This document shows, one piece after another, positions 37,589-50,400 of a stretch of DNA of 64,000 bases. The notes under the pieces are model-generated. The model was not told the origin of the DNA, ran no database searches, and saw only the letters and a list, made by a program, of their open reading frames with translations. Origin of the DNA: Solanum dulcamara (Eukaryota > Streptophyta > Magnoliopsida > Solanales > Solanaceae); assembly GCF_947179165.1 (NCBI RefSeq), contig NC_077239.1, positions 32,068,134 to 32,132,133 of the forward strand, in the 5' to 3' direction. Made by a program: the position numbers and the translations under genes. Each line of letters begins with the position of its first letter. Position 1 is the first letter of the stretch.

Positions 37589-40107
37589 TTATCACGACCC
37601 AACCCCGTAGGCTGCAACTGGGATCCGACCTGGACCCCCCGTACACATATCTGTTAGCTGTGGTCATATTAAATAGTAAATAAGACAATATCATGTAATA
37701 GAGCCCTAGTGAGCGATAACATTTTCATAAACCTATAGTCCTTTTCGTTTGTATCCCAATATGATAGGGCACGCAAGACGACAAGGCTGCCATAACATAA
37801 TCACATATATCATATATCAGGTAGACCCAGTTGAATCAAACTGACATACACAACCCACATATATATGTCTGCAGACCTCTAAAATATAAATGACAACATA
37901 TGGCGGGACAGGGCCCCCGCCGTACCCCCGAATGGACAAAATAATGTTATACATCAGTGGACAGTATCAAAAACTAGGCCCCGATACAATGGAGCCTTTC
38001 CCAGCTGAGCTGTATGGAATTCTAAGCTGACGGACTCCCAAAACCTATATCTGTACCTGCGGGCATGAATGCAGCCCCCCGAGAAAGGGGGTCAGTACGA
38101 TATATGTACTGAGTATGTAAAACATAACATAGTACAACTAGAGGTATATCCATAATGAAGAAGCAGGGGAACCAATTATAAAATCAGAAACATGTACCAG
38201 TACTTTGTGAATCACAAAAATATGCATGCTCAAATTTTCAATATAGCCGGCCCTATCAGGAGTCCGGTGAATCATATATGTAGTATCAGTATCAGGCCCC
38301 ATGCCATCGCCACCTTATTACAACACATTATCATTATATATATACATACGTACCCGACCCTCTAGTGAAGGGCTCGGTGGACAATGCAGTGAGTTGTGCA
38401 CGATAACGGACCCAGCCCAGGACTCGGTGAAAGAAGTGTTACAATATACACGAGTAGAGTAGTGAGAAACCAAACACAGTTTAAATCATTATCTGAGACT
38501 CAATGAAGTCATCAAGTGAACCATCACCTGGGGATCAAGGCAGAAGGTATCTGAAGTATACTCTCTAACTGTCACTAAGGAATATGTAAAAAGGAGTTTT
38601 TAGAAATCTTAGGCGTATGCCAATGTGAAGTATCTTATAGCAGTCCAAGCATTGATTATCTCAGAGCCTTTCTTTTTTTACAAACAAGAGTTTAGTCGAA
38701 TCAATTGTTATACAGTCATATAGAAGACTCAAAGATAGCAGCTTACTACTTTAAAGTTTAACATTCAAAAGTGAGTGAGGGTCCTGAAGTCATATTCAGA
38801 ACTTGGGAATGGAATTACCCCCAAAGCTCATATCATATCCTGCTTACATCTAAGACATGTCAAAAGAGAAAAGATAGGCTTTACATACCTATACCAAAAA
38901 CATACCAAGAGAAGCTTCACATACCTTGTCTGAGTTATTCCTTATCCTGTTCACCTCATCGTCCTTTGGACCTATTCAACGTGGAACTAATGCGAATATC
39001 AACTACTCCAGACTTTCCAGCACTTTCAGTTGCACCTTAGTATTCATGGAATCTATTTCCTTGTTCGTTTCTTCGACTAGTCCTTTATTTAGTTAAGGCG
39101 TTATCGAAAATTGGGCAGCACCTCCCCTATAATGTGTCCTATACAAATTTCCAATTAGGTCTCTAAGACCTAAAGCCAACCAACAACAATAACCTGCAGC
39201 AATTCAGACGAACAATATACAATATAAACTCCAAATGACTCATTCAAAAAGATGATATCAAATAGGGCATCTAGTCTTTATTCTATAACGCCTTTCATTA
39301 TACGAAATGAGGGGTCGTGTGGATGCAACCAGAATCATCCACACCCCTTTTAGAATGCATTTAGGCCCTGCAACAATACATTACACCCCTACAGCAACAA
39401 CTCACTCAAAACTATCAAAACGTGAATTCTGGACAGTTTACTGTTTTACCTTGTCGCTTCATTTTGAAGGGGTAATGGAGGGAAACAGGATTTACGTCCT
39501 TCATGAAAGTTATAGACATGCGTCTTAGGGTCGCATAAAATTTTGAATCACCCCTACATCAATTATGTACAAAATGATATGCCCAAAACACCAACAGCAG
39601 TCCGTGTAAGATATCCAAAACCAAAATCTAGACAGTACCTCCTCTACACTTCATCACCCTCTTTCGAGACGCTAAAAGAAAAACTGGATTTTAAAGTCTA
39701 TATGAAAGTTATATGCCTATGAAATACCTTTCCAAATCATATTGAATCACCCAAAATGAACCTATACACAAGAGGTTATACCAATATTACTAACAACTGT
39801 CCCCTCCAAAAATGGGTTTGTTAACTAGTTTTTAACATTTTCCCTCTTTGTTCTTTCAACTTTCTCTCAAGTTCCCAGCTAAAGAATTAATTCTGTAGAC
39901 ATTGTAAGATACATATATACACCTCCACATGTTGATGAACACCGTAGATAATTAATTCACGAAGGAAAATTGGAACTTACCTTGAAAAGGAACCATCCGT
40001 AGCTATGTTCCTTTGTTCTCAAGCTTTTTCAGCTTTTGGCTAAGTTTTAAGATAAGGAATGAATTCCTTAGTCACTTAACATACATATATAGGGTGGATT
40101 TGTTACG
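37589..40107 (-). repeat. LTR, family 1, inverted, 5' end missing
   Basis: Plus-strand sequence starts TATCACGACCCAACCCCGTAGG, the reverse complement of a family-1 LTR end, and follows in reverse the blocks of 22,735-26,380: the 'ggacagggcccccgccgtaccccc' region near 37,900, the 'ctgtacctgcgggcatgaatgc' box near 38,052, and the repeated 'cccgaccctctagtgaag' type blocks. Similarity ends at about 40,107, so the 5' ~0.9 kb of the LTR is deleted. The frame at 38,771-39,040 is inside the LTR and not a gene. Confidence 0.75.
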
Positions 40108-40762
40108 GCTTGGGGATATGTGGCTCAACCCCTGACCACCACGAGGGATGAGATCCTTGGGTTAGGTCCGTTTAATAAAACAAATGTTATGTACATGATT
40201 GATTATGCATGCATCGCACTATGTTTCATATTACACAAATGTTCTAATGTTTCTTAAATGTTCATGCATGCCTACATACTTAGTATATTCAAAGTACTAA
40301 CGCATACTCTATTGCCTATATGATATTACCATGCAAGGACCAGCGTTGCTTCACAATCACATTCACGTGGCTAGTTGACTCGTTGAAGGCTACATAGTTG
40401 GTGAGTTCCCATATTTCGGGAATAATATCATTTCTTTTCTAGCTTTTTTATGTAAAGACTTTTGGGATAATTGTCACAATACTTATTTCCATTTATTATG
40501 AGGGTGAGCTAGAAACATGTCTTAACCCCCGCTAAGTCTAAAGTGGTAGAGGTATTGTTGGACAAATAGACGATGTTGATGTTGTTAATTACTCTTATGT
40601 TATGTTGCTTCCCTTAGTCCTATTATTCGCTTATTTTCGTTTATGGTCTTAATGTCATTACCTATGAGAAGCTAAGTGAATGCTAAGAGGCTTGGGTGAG
40701 TTATCTTCGGGGGTCTCATTCGTCGTGTCACGTCTAGGCCCTAGTCATGAATCGTGACATGA
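40108..40762 (+). repeat. 3' part of an LTR, family 2
   Basis: Shares with 9,340-9,780 and 60,880-61,336 the 'catacttagtat' and 'actaacgcatact' blocks, the 'ggtgagttccc' block and the ending 'tctaggccctagtcatgaatcgtgaca'. The 5' part is missing. Confidence 0.65.
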
Positions 40763-41052
40763 CTCGTACATGGGCTCATGGAAAAAGGCTTGGGGTTTGT
40801 AGGGCTTTCTCTATGGGTGCTTCTTACGGTCCATAGAAACTTTTACAGTATAAGCCACTCGTAGAAGGTCATCAACATAAGTCCCATTTCACTAAGTGAA
40901 GGGGTGACCTACGAACCTCACCCACGACCAGTAGCTCTGTCTATAGTCTGTAGGGTTTTGGTCATGGGTCGCAGTGCAGTGTTGTAGGGTTTATGCTCAT
41001 TCTTTTTCGGCTATTCTAAGGGGTCTAAGCTAGGATGCTTTGGGATGTTACA
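40763..41052 (-). repeat. 5' end of an LTR, family 2, inverted
   Basis: On the minus strand it begins TGTAACATCCCAAAGCATCC, like the LTR start at 7,763, and carries degenerate 'acggtccatag' motifs. It abuts a plus-strand LTR end on its left, so this is a rearranged junction. Confidence 0.6.
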
Positions 41053-42469
41053 ACTTGTCAAGGTAGATTCCATATCATTATTATCAAGAGTTATTTGTGG
41101 ATCCATTAGCTAAGTCATTTAAGACAACTTATGGAGGCATGTAATTTGGGACTAAAGGTTGCTATTTGAGACTCCCTTACCAAGCCTCCACCTCAAGCCC
41201 TCTTGGTGCTAAGTCAAATCCCAATGGAATAGATAAAAATCAACTATCAAATAACATTAGGAAAGGCAATAATCATATACCAATCCGTATCATAAAACCA
41301 TATAAGAGTAGCTCCTTTCAAATCATGATTCATAATGTAATTCATATAGACATTTACCTTTCTAAGCATCTAAATCAGGATTTCATATTGTGAGAAAATA
41401 TTTCACAATTCATTGATACATACTTGAAAAAAATCCTTGAAGAATAATTCATCACTTTCACAATCAAGCATAAATCCTTCATAAATTTCGTGATCATAAT
41501 TCATAGTTCATAAGTGAAAATTATAGACATAATGCATGGGTCCATATGAAATCAATTGGAAATCATGTGTCTTAGTATATTCATGCATAATAAAATAGAA
41601 TAACATCAATTGAATCAAGATAAAAAGGACCCATGAACAATTGACATGAAACTCTCATTGACTTGGATGAAATTGAACTTGAAAGATAGGGATCTCTTGT
41701 GACCCAATGGATGAAAGAAAATCCATTAGTGAATTCTCACATAGCTTGATAATCAAAGCACTAATACAAGCTCTAAAAATGGAGACTTGAACTTAAACTT
41801 GACCTTGAAACCCTAGCTTGATCCTTTGAGAGGAAGTTAAAAAGAGAGGATTTTTGAGTGGGAGAGTTTGAGAGGGAATGAGAGGGATTTGAAGGATTTG
41901 GGTAGCTATAGGCACGTAGTTTAGGCATTAAAGGAATGGGTAAATGTTCAAAATACCCCTAAGAAATTCAATGACGACTGATCCCACAGACACCTTTTAT
42001 AATCTATAAAGCTCTATACAGACCGTATAGGATCTCATGAAAATCAATGGAAAAAATTAGCTTCCTGAGGTTTCCTTCTACGATCCATAGAAATTTACAC
42101 GGTCCATGTACATCCCCTCATCCTGCCAACTCGTACAATTCCAACTCTCTGACCTTCACTCCTACGATCAGGTCTACGAATCGTAGAACCTTGCACGGGT
42201 AGTAGAACCCCTCGTCCAACATACTTTGGTCAATTTTTTCTTGGGGTCTTAGTGGTGTGGTCTACGGGCCCTCACACGTCTATAGGACCTATCATGGTCC
42301 ATCCTGCTAATTTGTGGGTCAACTTCAGAGGCTCTATTTTACAAACTTTTTTGAGGGACTTCCTACGAATGGTTCTATGGCCGTAGGACCTTGTACAGAC
42401 CGTATGATTGTCCTTCTAAAACGTCTTAGCCATTTTCCAATTTGGCTCCTTTCTACGGATGACCTTACG
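41053..42469 (-). repeat. LTR, family 2, inverted, interrupted by the hAT element
   Basis: In reverse it matches the solo LTR of 2,405-4,739 (shared 'ttatttgtggatccattagc' near 41,091 and 'aatcccaatggaatag' near 41,216), then the leader-like region and a zone dense in ACGGACCGTATG-type palindromes (41,990-42,469). The same LTR appears to continue at 58,927 beyond the hAT element. Confidence 0.65.
42374..42469 (+). repeat. 96-bp direct repeat, left copy, abutting the hAT element
   Basis: Pairs with 58,927-59,022. Both copies are 96 bp and about 90 percent identical (eight substitutions and two compensating single-base gaps by eye). The left copy ends exactly where the hAT left terminus begins. 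Confidence 0.85.
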
Positions 42470-43799
42470 TAGGGTTGGGCATTCGGTCTGTTTGGTTTAG
42501 TTTACAAAATTCGGTTCGATTTTTGATTTGGTGAAAATGTCAATCCAAACTAAACTAAAATAAATTCAATTTGGTTCATTTTTTGTAATTTTGGTTCAGT
42601 TTATTTCAATTTAGTTTTCGGTTGGTGAGATTTTTCCACTAGCCCATGAAATAATATATCTTCTTTTGTCAACAAGCCCTTTACATTTAACAAGTATGAT
42701 TTTCTCAAGAATACCGCGGTACACTTTCCGAAAGACCGTCTCCAAGGCATAGAAAATATGACTAACAAATAATAGAGAAAACTTACAAATAATACAGAGC
42801 AAAATAACCCACCCCCAACTTAGAAATCAACAAATACATAGATAGATAATAGGAGGAAGACAAGGCAAGGCATAACTTAAACTGTAAAAAGAAAAAGAGG
42901 AAGCAACAGTCAGGCGTCAGATGCTGCTCCTAGCTGCAATAGTCAATTGTTGCTGACTTTCTCCTTATTGCAAGCTATGCCTGGAAGGATGGAACTTGGA
43001 AGAATCCCAATATTCTCCCCAATATCATTTATCACTCCAATCTAATTTCAAAGCAGGGGAATAAAGGGGGAAGTATAAGTTGTGCCAGTTGCTATCTATA
43101 CCCAAACAGCAGCAGCAAGAACTAAAGCCTTACTTAAAAAAAGCATCATTTTTCCTTTACAAAAAAGAACTCAAATGTAAAGAATTATTTTTCCATCACA
43201 CAAAAAGCTAAAGTATGATGCAAAACAAGTCTTAAAGCTGCATAGAGTTCTTGTAATCAACAGCAGCATCTAGTCCTTTCAGATGAAGAGGTACTTACCA
43301 AGCACTTTTATTCTATATTCTATAGCTAAGAAAATAACAAAATATTTTCCTTCTATAGCTTCCAGCCTTCCAGTATGCAGCACCGCAGCATCAGCAACAA
43401 AAACTCCAAAAGACCAACAAGGCAACAAACATAATGCACTTTTATAGCTTCTAGTTCCAGGAGGCAGCAACTTAGAAAACAACAACACAGTGATGTACGT
43501 GTATGGATAAACTAGACAACCACTGCAAATCTGCAATAACATCCAAATTACGAGAAAATGAAACTCTTTAGACAAATAATAGACATTTCCTAATAAGATA
43601 TATAAAACTACCAAACAAGCTATGCATAGAAGTATTTTACTTGCCACACATCACTAGTTGATAGATGTAACTACATATCCATAATATTAGATTCATTTCC
43701 ACTACAAGCCATATCTAAAAAAATGAAAGAACTTGTTAATTGTTACGAAACACAAGTAAAAAGATTGTTTTTTATATAATTAAATAAAAATACAAAATT

Positions 43800-45784
43800 C
43801 TTACCAAGTTCAAGTTGCTCAAGATACTCCAAATCTTCCTTAATATTGATTGGAATAGACTCATTTCTAAGCCAATCTTGAAGATAAATAAGAGATTGCA
43901 CAGTTTAGGAGTCAATGAACTCCTGAACGGATCAAGAATGCGACCACCTGTGCAGAATGCGTATTCTGATGCGACGCTTGAAATAAGAATGGCTAGCACA
44001 TCACGAGCCATCTCCGCAAAAATGGGAAATTTTGCCTCATGAACTTTCCACCACATTAATATATCAAAGCCATCACTATCTGACTCAATATCTTCGGCAA
44101 GATATCTATCCAATTCTGATTTACTACCTGAACCTCCACTAACTTCTTTATGCTTCTCAAATTGCTGTTTTGTTCTCATTGTACCTTTTTTTGAAAGTTG
44201 TCATAATCACTCACACTAGATGTACTTGATGAGTTTCCAGATGATGTAAGTGAAGATGATGGAAATAAAGAGTCTTTTGATGACTTCGTAACATAATAAC
44301 CATACAAAGCTTTCATGTATGTTTTCACTGCTTCAATTAGCCTGTCCCCAATTTCTTTTCCAAACATATTCACAATAGCAAAAGGAACATAATCAAGCTT
44401 ATTACGGGGATCCAACATAGATGAAATAAAGATCATCTTGTACATTTTCTCTGGTTCACCCCAATACTTCCTGAACTTTATCCTCATATTTTTTGCCATT
44501 TCTTTCAAATTACCATCTTCATTTTCCATCATCTCTTTCAAAATAAGATCAAGTTCAGCAATTTCCACAAAATCCACATTGTTAGTGACATACTTTGAAC
44601 CAAAGACCTTCAAAGTAAGAAGATAAAAAGTTTCAAGAAACTTTACCATTGACCTCACATTTTTCCAATCATCACTTGTAAGAATATCTGCACTAGTTCC
44701 ATCTACACAAATATAGGTACGAAGATGATCGAAGAATACAATTCATAAAAAAAACTATATCTTTCAAAAGCAAGCTCAAAATGTTGTGTTGTATCAAGCA
44801 TCAAGTATGTAGAATTCCACCGAGTAGGAACATCTAAACATAATGATTTCTTACAAGTTATCAATTGAGATTCACAACATTCTTTGAACTTTCAAATTTT
44901 TGCGGGAGATTGTTTAATGTGTTTCACAGCTTGTCTCGCTCTATTGATAGACTTACCAATTTCTTTCAAACCATATTGCACAATAAGATTAAGAATATGT
45001 GTCATACACCTCACATGAAGGCGTTCACCCCCCATTATGTTAGTTTCCCAATTACTCAATTGCTTAGACATTTTTTTCACCGTGACATCATTAGAACTAG
45101 CATTATCAACTGTAATAGTAAACACATTATCCAAACCCCATTCAAGTAAACATTTAGTAATGAAAATCGCCATATCCTCTCCCTTATGACTAGAAATAGG
45201 ATAAAAGTTTATTATTCTTCTATGCAAAGTCCAATTTCTATCTATAAAGCGGGCTGTCAGACACATGTAGGTGATTCTTTGTATAAAGGTCCAAGTATCT
45301 GTCCTAAGACAAACTTTTGGACGTGCTTCTTTGAAAACCTTCTTCCAAACTTGCCTTTGTTCACTATAGAGTTCATAACAATCTCTTGTCAAGTTCTACT
45401 AGAAGGTATATAAAATTGTGGCATTGTTACTTTCATGAAGTTTTTAAAACATTCTTTCTCAACAAAACTAAATGGTAGCTCATCAACAATTACTATTTGG
45501 GCTAAAGCTCTCCTACTTTGTGCTTGGTCAAATTTCCAAGTGCTAATCACCCCTTCCTTTGCTTCCGTTGAAGATGGTAGAAAACTTATTAATTTTTGAC
45601 CATCATCTACGGTCCAGGGAAGTTTAGGACACTTATTCAACAAATGGTTATTCATTTTCGTAGCACCATTACCTTTTGTAGCAGCTGCATAAATTTTCCC
45701 ATAATACTTGAATTTGACTTTCGGAGATCCACTTTCGTCAGTGAACTTATCAAAATGCTTCCACCAAGCAACTTGAGCTTCCAT
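43800..45784 (-). pseudogene. hAT transposase (Ac/Tam3-like), several frameshifts
   Basis: Four minus-strand blocks line up with plant hAT transposases. 45,784-45,389: BED zinc-finger region (WWKHFDKFTDESG), but both expected cysteines are gone (KFKYYGK). 45,392-44,892: catalytic core start with LRTDTWTF, TVDNASSND (Asp of the RNase H-like fold) and CMTHILNLIVQYGL. 44,890-44,660: a decayed part with VPTRWNSTY. 44,658-44,176: SSMLDPRNKLDYVPF and a Ser-rich linker. 44,179-43,800: C-terminal dimerisation domain (LDRYLAEDIE, FDILMWWK, FPIFAEMARDVLAI, SSVASEYAFCTGGRILDPFRSSL). Frameshifts near 45,390, 44,890, 44,178 and 43,880 and stops in the middle block mean it cannot make a full protein. In life such a protein cuts out the element and leaves 8-bp duplications. 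Confidence 0.85.
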
Positions 45785-46074
45785 GACTTTTCTTTTCTTG
45801 AAGTATCAACATTAACTTCAACTTCATTTGGAGATGAAGTGTTAGGTAAGCTTTCTCCCACATTCACTTACCCTACTTCCAATTTCTTCCATCTGTGGAA
45901 AGTGAAACAAACAAGAAGAATTAAATCAATAAGATGGCATGGAATAACAATGGTCTATGAGAGCTAACAAAGAAAACAGGTACTTAGCAATAAAATTTTC
46001 AATGTGAAGTGCTTGTGAGCATCTTATAAGAAGAAAGACATTGTACCAAATTACCTATATGAAACAACAGCCAA

Positions 46075-46300
46075 TATTAAGATGACAAAATATATACTTT
46101 AGTCAAATTACCTTGATAATGGATTCACAGCATGTAAGTATATATTGTTGCAACTTCAACTAGTACATATTAAGATGACAAAATATATGCTATGGAACTA
46201 TCTAGAAGTACTAGTCTATGGTGTTAAAATAAAATAGTAAATATTTATTAAGGCAAGAGTTGTCGAGTCTCGGCGAGGTAACTTAAGATGACAAAATATA
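46075..46300 (+). repeat. Direct repeats in the hAT upstream region
   Basis: 'aagatgacaaaatatat' occurs at about 46,079, 46,172 and 46,287, about 100 bp apart, upstream (minus-strand sense) of the transposase. Confidence 0.7.
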
Positions 46301-46699
46301 TACTATGCAATAGGCCACACACCACAACTATTCCTCCTTCAAGACACTTCAAAGGTCAAGAAAGGTTAACATAGTAAGCCATATGCTTAACAAGGAAAAC
46401 ACAAATCAATTGTTAAAGTAGGTCACATTGGTTGGCCTACGCTAAAGAAGACCACACTCAATTTTATTGTTCAAATGACACGAAATCATCTAGCTTTCTG
46501 TATATCAGTACACTCTACATCTTTTGTGAGCACAATTTCTTATGGGACTTACAATTAGCACAATACAACAAGCATAAACCTAAATATAATCCATTTTTAC
46601 CTCTGCTGAGTATGTTTACTGGTGCTCTTATTACACATGGTTGAGGAGCGAAAAAAATGGTTTTAAAAAAAAAGGATGATTACTTTTGTATATTGCATA

Positions 46700-46915
46700 C
46701 TTTAGTACCTTACAGTCACAGACGAGCAGTCCTTGATGGCCGAATGTCGATGGAGAAGACGAGCAGTCCTTGATGAGTTGATGTAGCCGACGAGCAGTTG
46801 CGACAGCCGACGAGGAGAAAGGACTATCGGATAGGAGAGTGGAACTAGAGAGTGGATACGGACTGACAGAGATCGAGCGGGAGACGGGGAGAGACGACCG
46901 AGTGCAGAGTGCCTA
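46700..46915 (-). repeat. GC-rich repeat region upstream of the hAT transposase
   Basis: GACGAGCAGTCCTTGATG is present twice and a third partial copy follows (about 46,723, 46,758, 46,789), in a GC-rich stretch that contrasts with the AT-rich surroundings. Its place about 0.9 kb before the transposase start suggests the promoter or leader of the hAT gene; this is inference. Confidence 0.45.
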
Positions 46916-47109
46916 ATGAGAGAGAATAAGAGTTTAGCTATTTAGGGATTTCAATTTTCAGATTTAGGAATTTGGATTTTGGCATATATTATGGAATATT
47001 GGAATTGGGTTTGAACATTTAATTGGGTCACACCTTTCATAATTGATAAATTGAATTGGGCCCATGTATGGATGGCCGGATGCTATTGGACTATTATTAT
47101 TTTGGGTAT

Positions 47110-47118
47110 TAATTAATT
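47110..47118 (+). repeat. MULE target-site duplication, left copy
   Basis: TAATTAATT, identical to 58,761-58,769. Nine bases is the usual MULE duplication length. The AT-rich sequence lowers the weight of the match slightly. Confidence 0.8.
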
Positions 47119-47482
47119 GGGTAAATTACCCTTTTACACAACTTCCCCTAATATATTTACTTTTACTCTCATATACACCAAAAAATTTCCAAATTCCCTC
47201 CTTTTCCTTTCTCTCTCTAAAAGTCACTGATACATCCGCCTTATTCCTCTATTCTTGCCCTAATTTGCTCTTGTTAGTTAGTTACTCTTCAAGTGTTAAT
47301 CAATTTCAAAGTTCCAAATAAGGTAATGTATATTTTAATTCATCCTCATTCAATATGATTTCTCCTAAAATTTATATATTTTGATTTCTTCTGAAAATCT
47401 TTGAAAAATCTTCTAATTTTTTATCATTTGCTTTCTTCTGTAAATCTTTCTATTTGTGTTTCTCATACCTTAACTTATACAT

Positions 47483-50400
47483 ATGGATTCCGTTCATGGT
47501 CTCAAACAGTCCACTAAAAATCAATGAATTCTTGTTTCTCCCGGGTCTGATTCGTCTTGGAAAGGTTACGACGAAGTTAGATCCAAACATCGTAACGATC
47601 CAGCAGTGATGAATAAGCTACGTGAGAATTTGAAGTCGAAAGCTACAGTTAAACATGCACCCAATGAAATAGATAAAAAGATTGAAGGGGTTACAACACG
47701 CCCTAATCTCCCAAAGGTATGTGTTCAATTAAGTTTTTTGTTTTAGAATAAAAATTTTGTGAAGGTTTTAATGTTTCTGATACATATCATTTATGTATCA
47801 GATACATAATATCTTTTTAAAAGGAAATCTTTTGGAGATTTTTTATTTCTGATACATCATGTTTAAGTGTCAGTTTCTGTTGTTTTAATTTTTAATGATT
47901 CTGATACATATACATTTATGTATCAGATACATATTATCTTTTTCAAATGTATTTTTTTTGGAGATTTTCTATTTCTGATACATCATTATTAAGTGTCAGT
48001 TTCTGTTGTTTTAATTTTTAATGACTCTGATACATATATATTTATGTATCAGATACATAATGTATTTTTCAAATGTAATTATTTGAGATTTACTATTTCT
48101 GATACATTATGTTTAAGTCTCAGTTTATGTTATTTCAAGTTTAATGATTCTGATACATCTTCATTTATGTATCAGATACATAATGTCTGTTTCATATGAA
48201 ATTTTTTGAGAATTACTAATTCTGATTCATCATCTTTAAGCATCAGTATTTGTTATTTCAAGTTTTAATGATTCTGATACATATACATTTATGTATCAGA
48301 TACATAATATTTTTTTCAAATGCAATTTTTTTAGAGATTTACTATTTCTGATACACCATGTGTAAGTGTCATTTTTTGATGTTTCAAGTTTTAATGATTC
48401 TGATACATATACATGTATGTATCAGAATATAATATATAATTGTTTCTGATACATCTTCTGTATGTATCAGAATCTCATCTCATGCATCAGATATCTTAAT
48501 GCATATGATACATCGTATCCATGTATAGAGTTCAAGTTGTATTTAACCATTTTCATGTCAATGCAGGTGATGAAATACGTCATCAAGAAGATCCCGTCCC
48601 ACCCATTGAGATTCGGAACGGCATATAGGGCTAATTTTCTTAATGATTTTGAATCATCAATAGGTGAAGAAGGTATAAAGTTATTTAGGCAATCTATATT
48701 TGGTCACTACTTAGATATGCCAAACTGCAACTTTCAAGGGCAAATCATCAAATGCCGCTTACTTCTTGAGGTAGACCAAAAAAACAAAGAAGAACTGCAC
48801 ATTCGTCATGTGCAGGGTAATATACTGCGATTTACAATAAATGATTTTGCTATCATTACTGGTTTGCGATGTACCGGTAATATGAATGACTTCAAGTATT
48901 CTGATGATCAAGCAAGTAGATTATTGTCTTTATATTTTCCTGGTGCCAAAAATGGGATCAACAAAGCTCGTTTCGTTGAGCATTTTCTGGTTGGAGGATG
49001 GAAAACAAACGAAGATGCCGTTCAGATGGTCATTCTCTATTTTATCCATACTTTTGTTTTTTCTCAACTAGGTGATGCACCTATATCAGTTGATGATTTC
49101 AAGATGGTATAAGATGGTAGTTATGAGCAATATCCATAAGGGAAATTAGAATATTCAAAATTGATAAAAGGAATGCGTCAGGAGTTTTCAAATGCCAAAC
49201 AAATGTATCGTCTAGGCGGCATGCCATACGCTCTGAATGTTTGAATATATGAATGTGCATCTCAAGTTCCCTCTGAAATTACTGTAAGAGTGGGTAATAA
49301 AATTCCCAGAATTCTTAACTGGCGTGTTGTCGCCGTGAAGCCAAAATTTGAGACCTTCATGTCTACCATCTTCAGTGAGGTACATGCTTTGAATATTATT
49401 CGTTTATGCACTGATTCATTATACATAAAATCTAAGATACATTATATATCCATGACCTTGGTACAGTATAATTTGATTCATAAAGTAGATGTATCAGCTC
49501 ATATATTTATGTATCAGGATATAAATGTATCAAGATATAATGTATCTTATACATATACTTTATATAACCTTTCTGATACATATAATTGTATGTATCAGAA
49601 AGGTATTTACATCTCATAAAAACTCATTTATCAGTATTTACAGCTCATGAAAACTCTATCTTATGTATCAAATTATAATGTATCAAGAATTACATCTCAT
49701 GATACATCTGCATGTATGTATCAGATAATGTTGTTTTTCTATCAGTTTAGCATGTATGAAGGATTAATGTTTCTGATACATCATGTTTATGTATCAGCAT
49801 TAACATGTATCAATTATTCAATTTTTTTGCAGTATTCATGCTCCAACATTGTCCAATCTCAACATGAAATGGAATCTATTGTTGTTCATGACAGCCAACA
49901 GAAACCTGAAGATTCAACATCGGCTGCCAAGGTCAATTTCAGAAAACCTAATGAAGTCACTGGATTTGAGGACTTTTCAACAACACCACCCACTGAATTT
50001 TTAAAGAGATCCAGGGATGTCGCTGAGACATCTTCTCCACCTCCTTCCAAGAGAATGAAGACTTCCCCTGCTAAAAAGCCAATTCAAGTAGAAACAGCCA
50101 ACATGCACAAGGATTTCATACCACCAAATGAATCAGAAAATCTTATTTCTCCTGACAATGAACCGGGGGCAAAGTCACCAAAGGAATCAGAAAAGCCTGT
50201 TTCTCCTGACAATGTACCAGGGGCGAAGTCAGCTGTAGGAGGTGAATCTTCCGGTCATTCGGATCAAATTATTCATATGCAATTCAAAGCATTGAAGAAG
50301 TCCATAAAGAAGTCTCTAAAGAGATACATAAGTTATTACTTTAAGATGTATCACGTATAATATACTTTTAATTAGGTGATACATTCTGATTTTTCATATA

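Noticed and set aside
43279..43647. A 122-codon minus-strand frame with hydrophobic stretches that could look like a membrane protein.
   Set aside because: It lies in the 3' non-coding part of the hAT element, has no recognisable family and no neighbouring signals, and hydrophobic frames are common in T-rich DNA.
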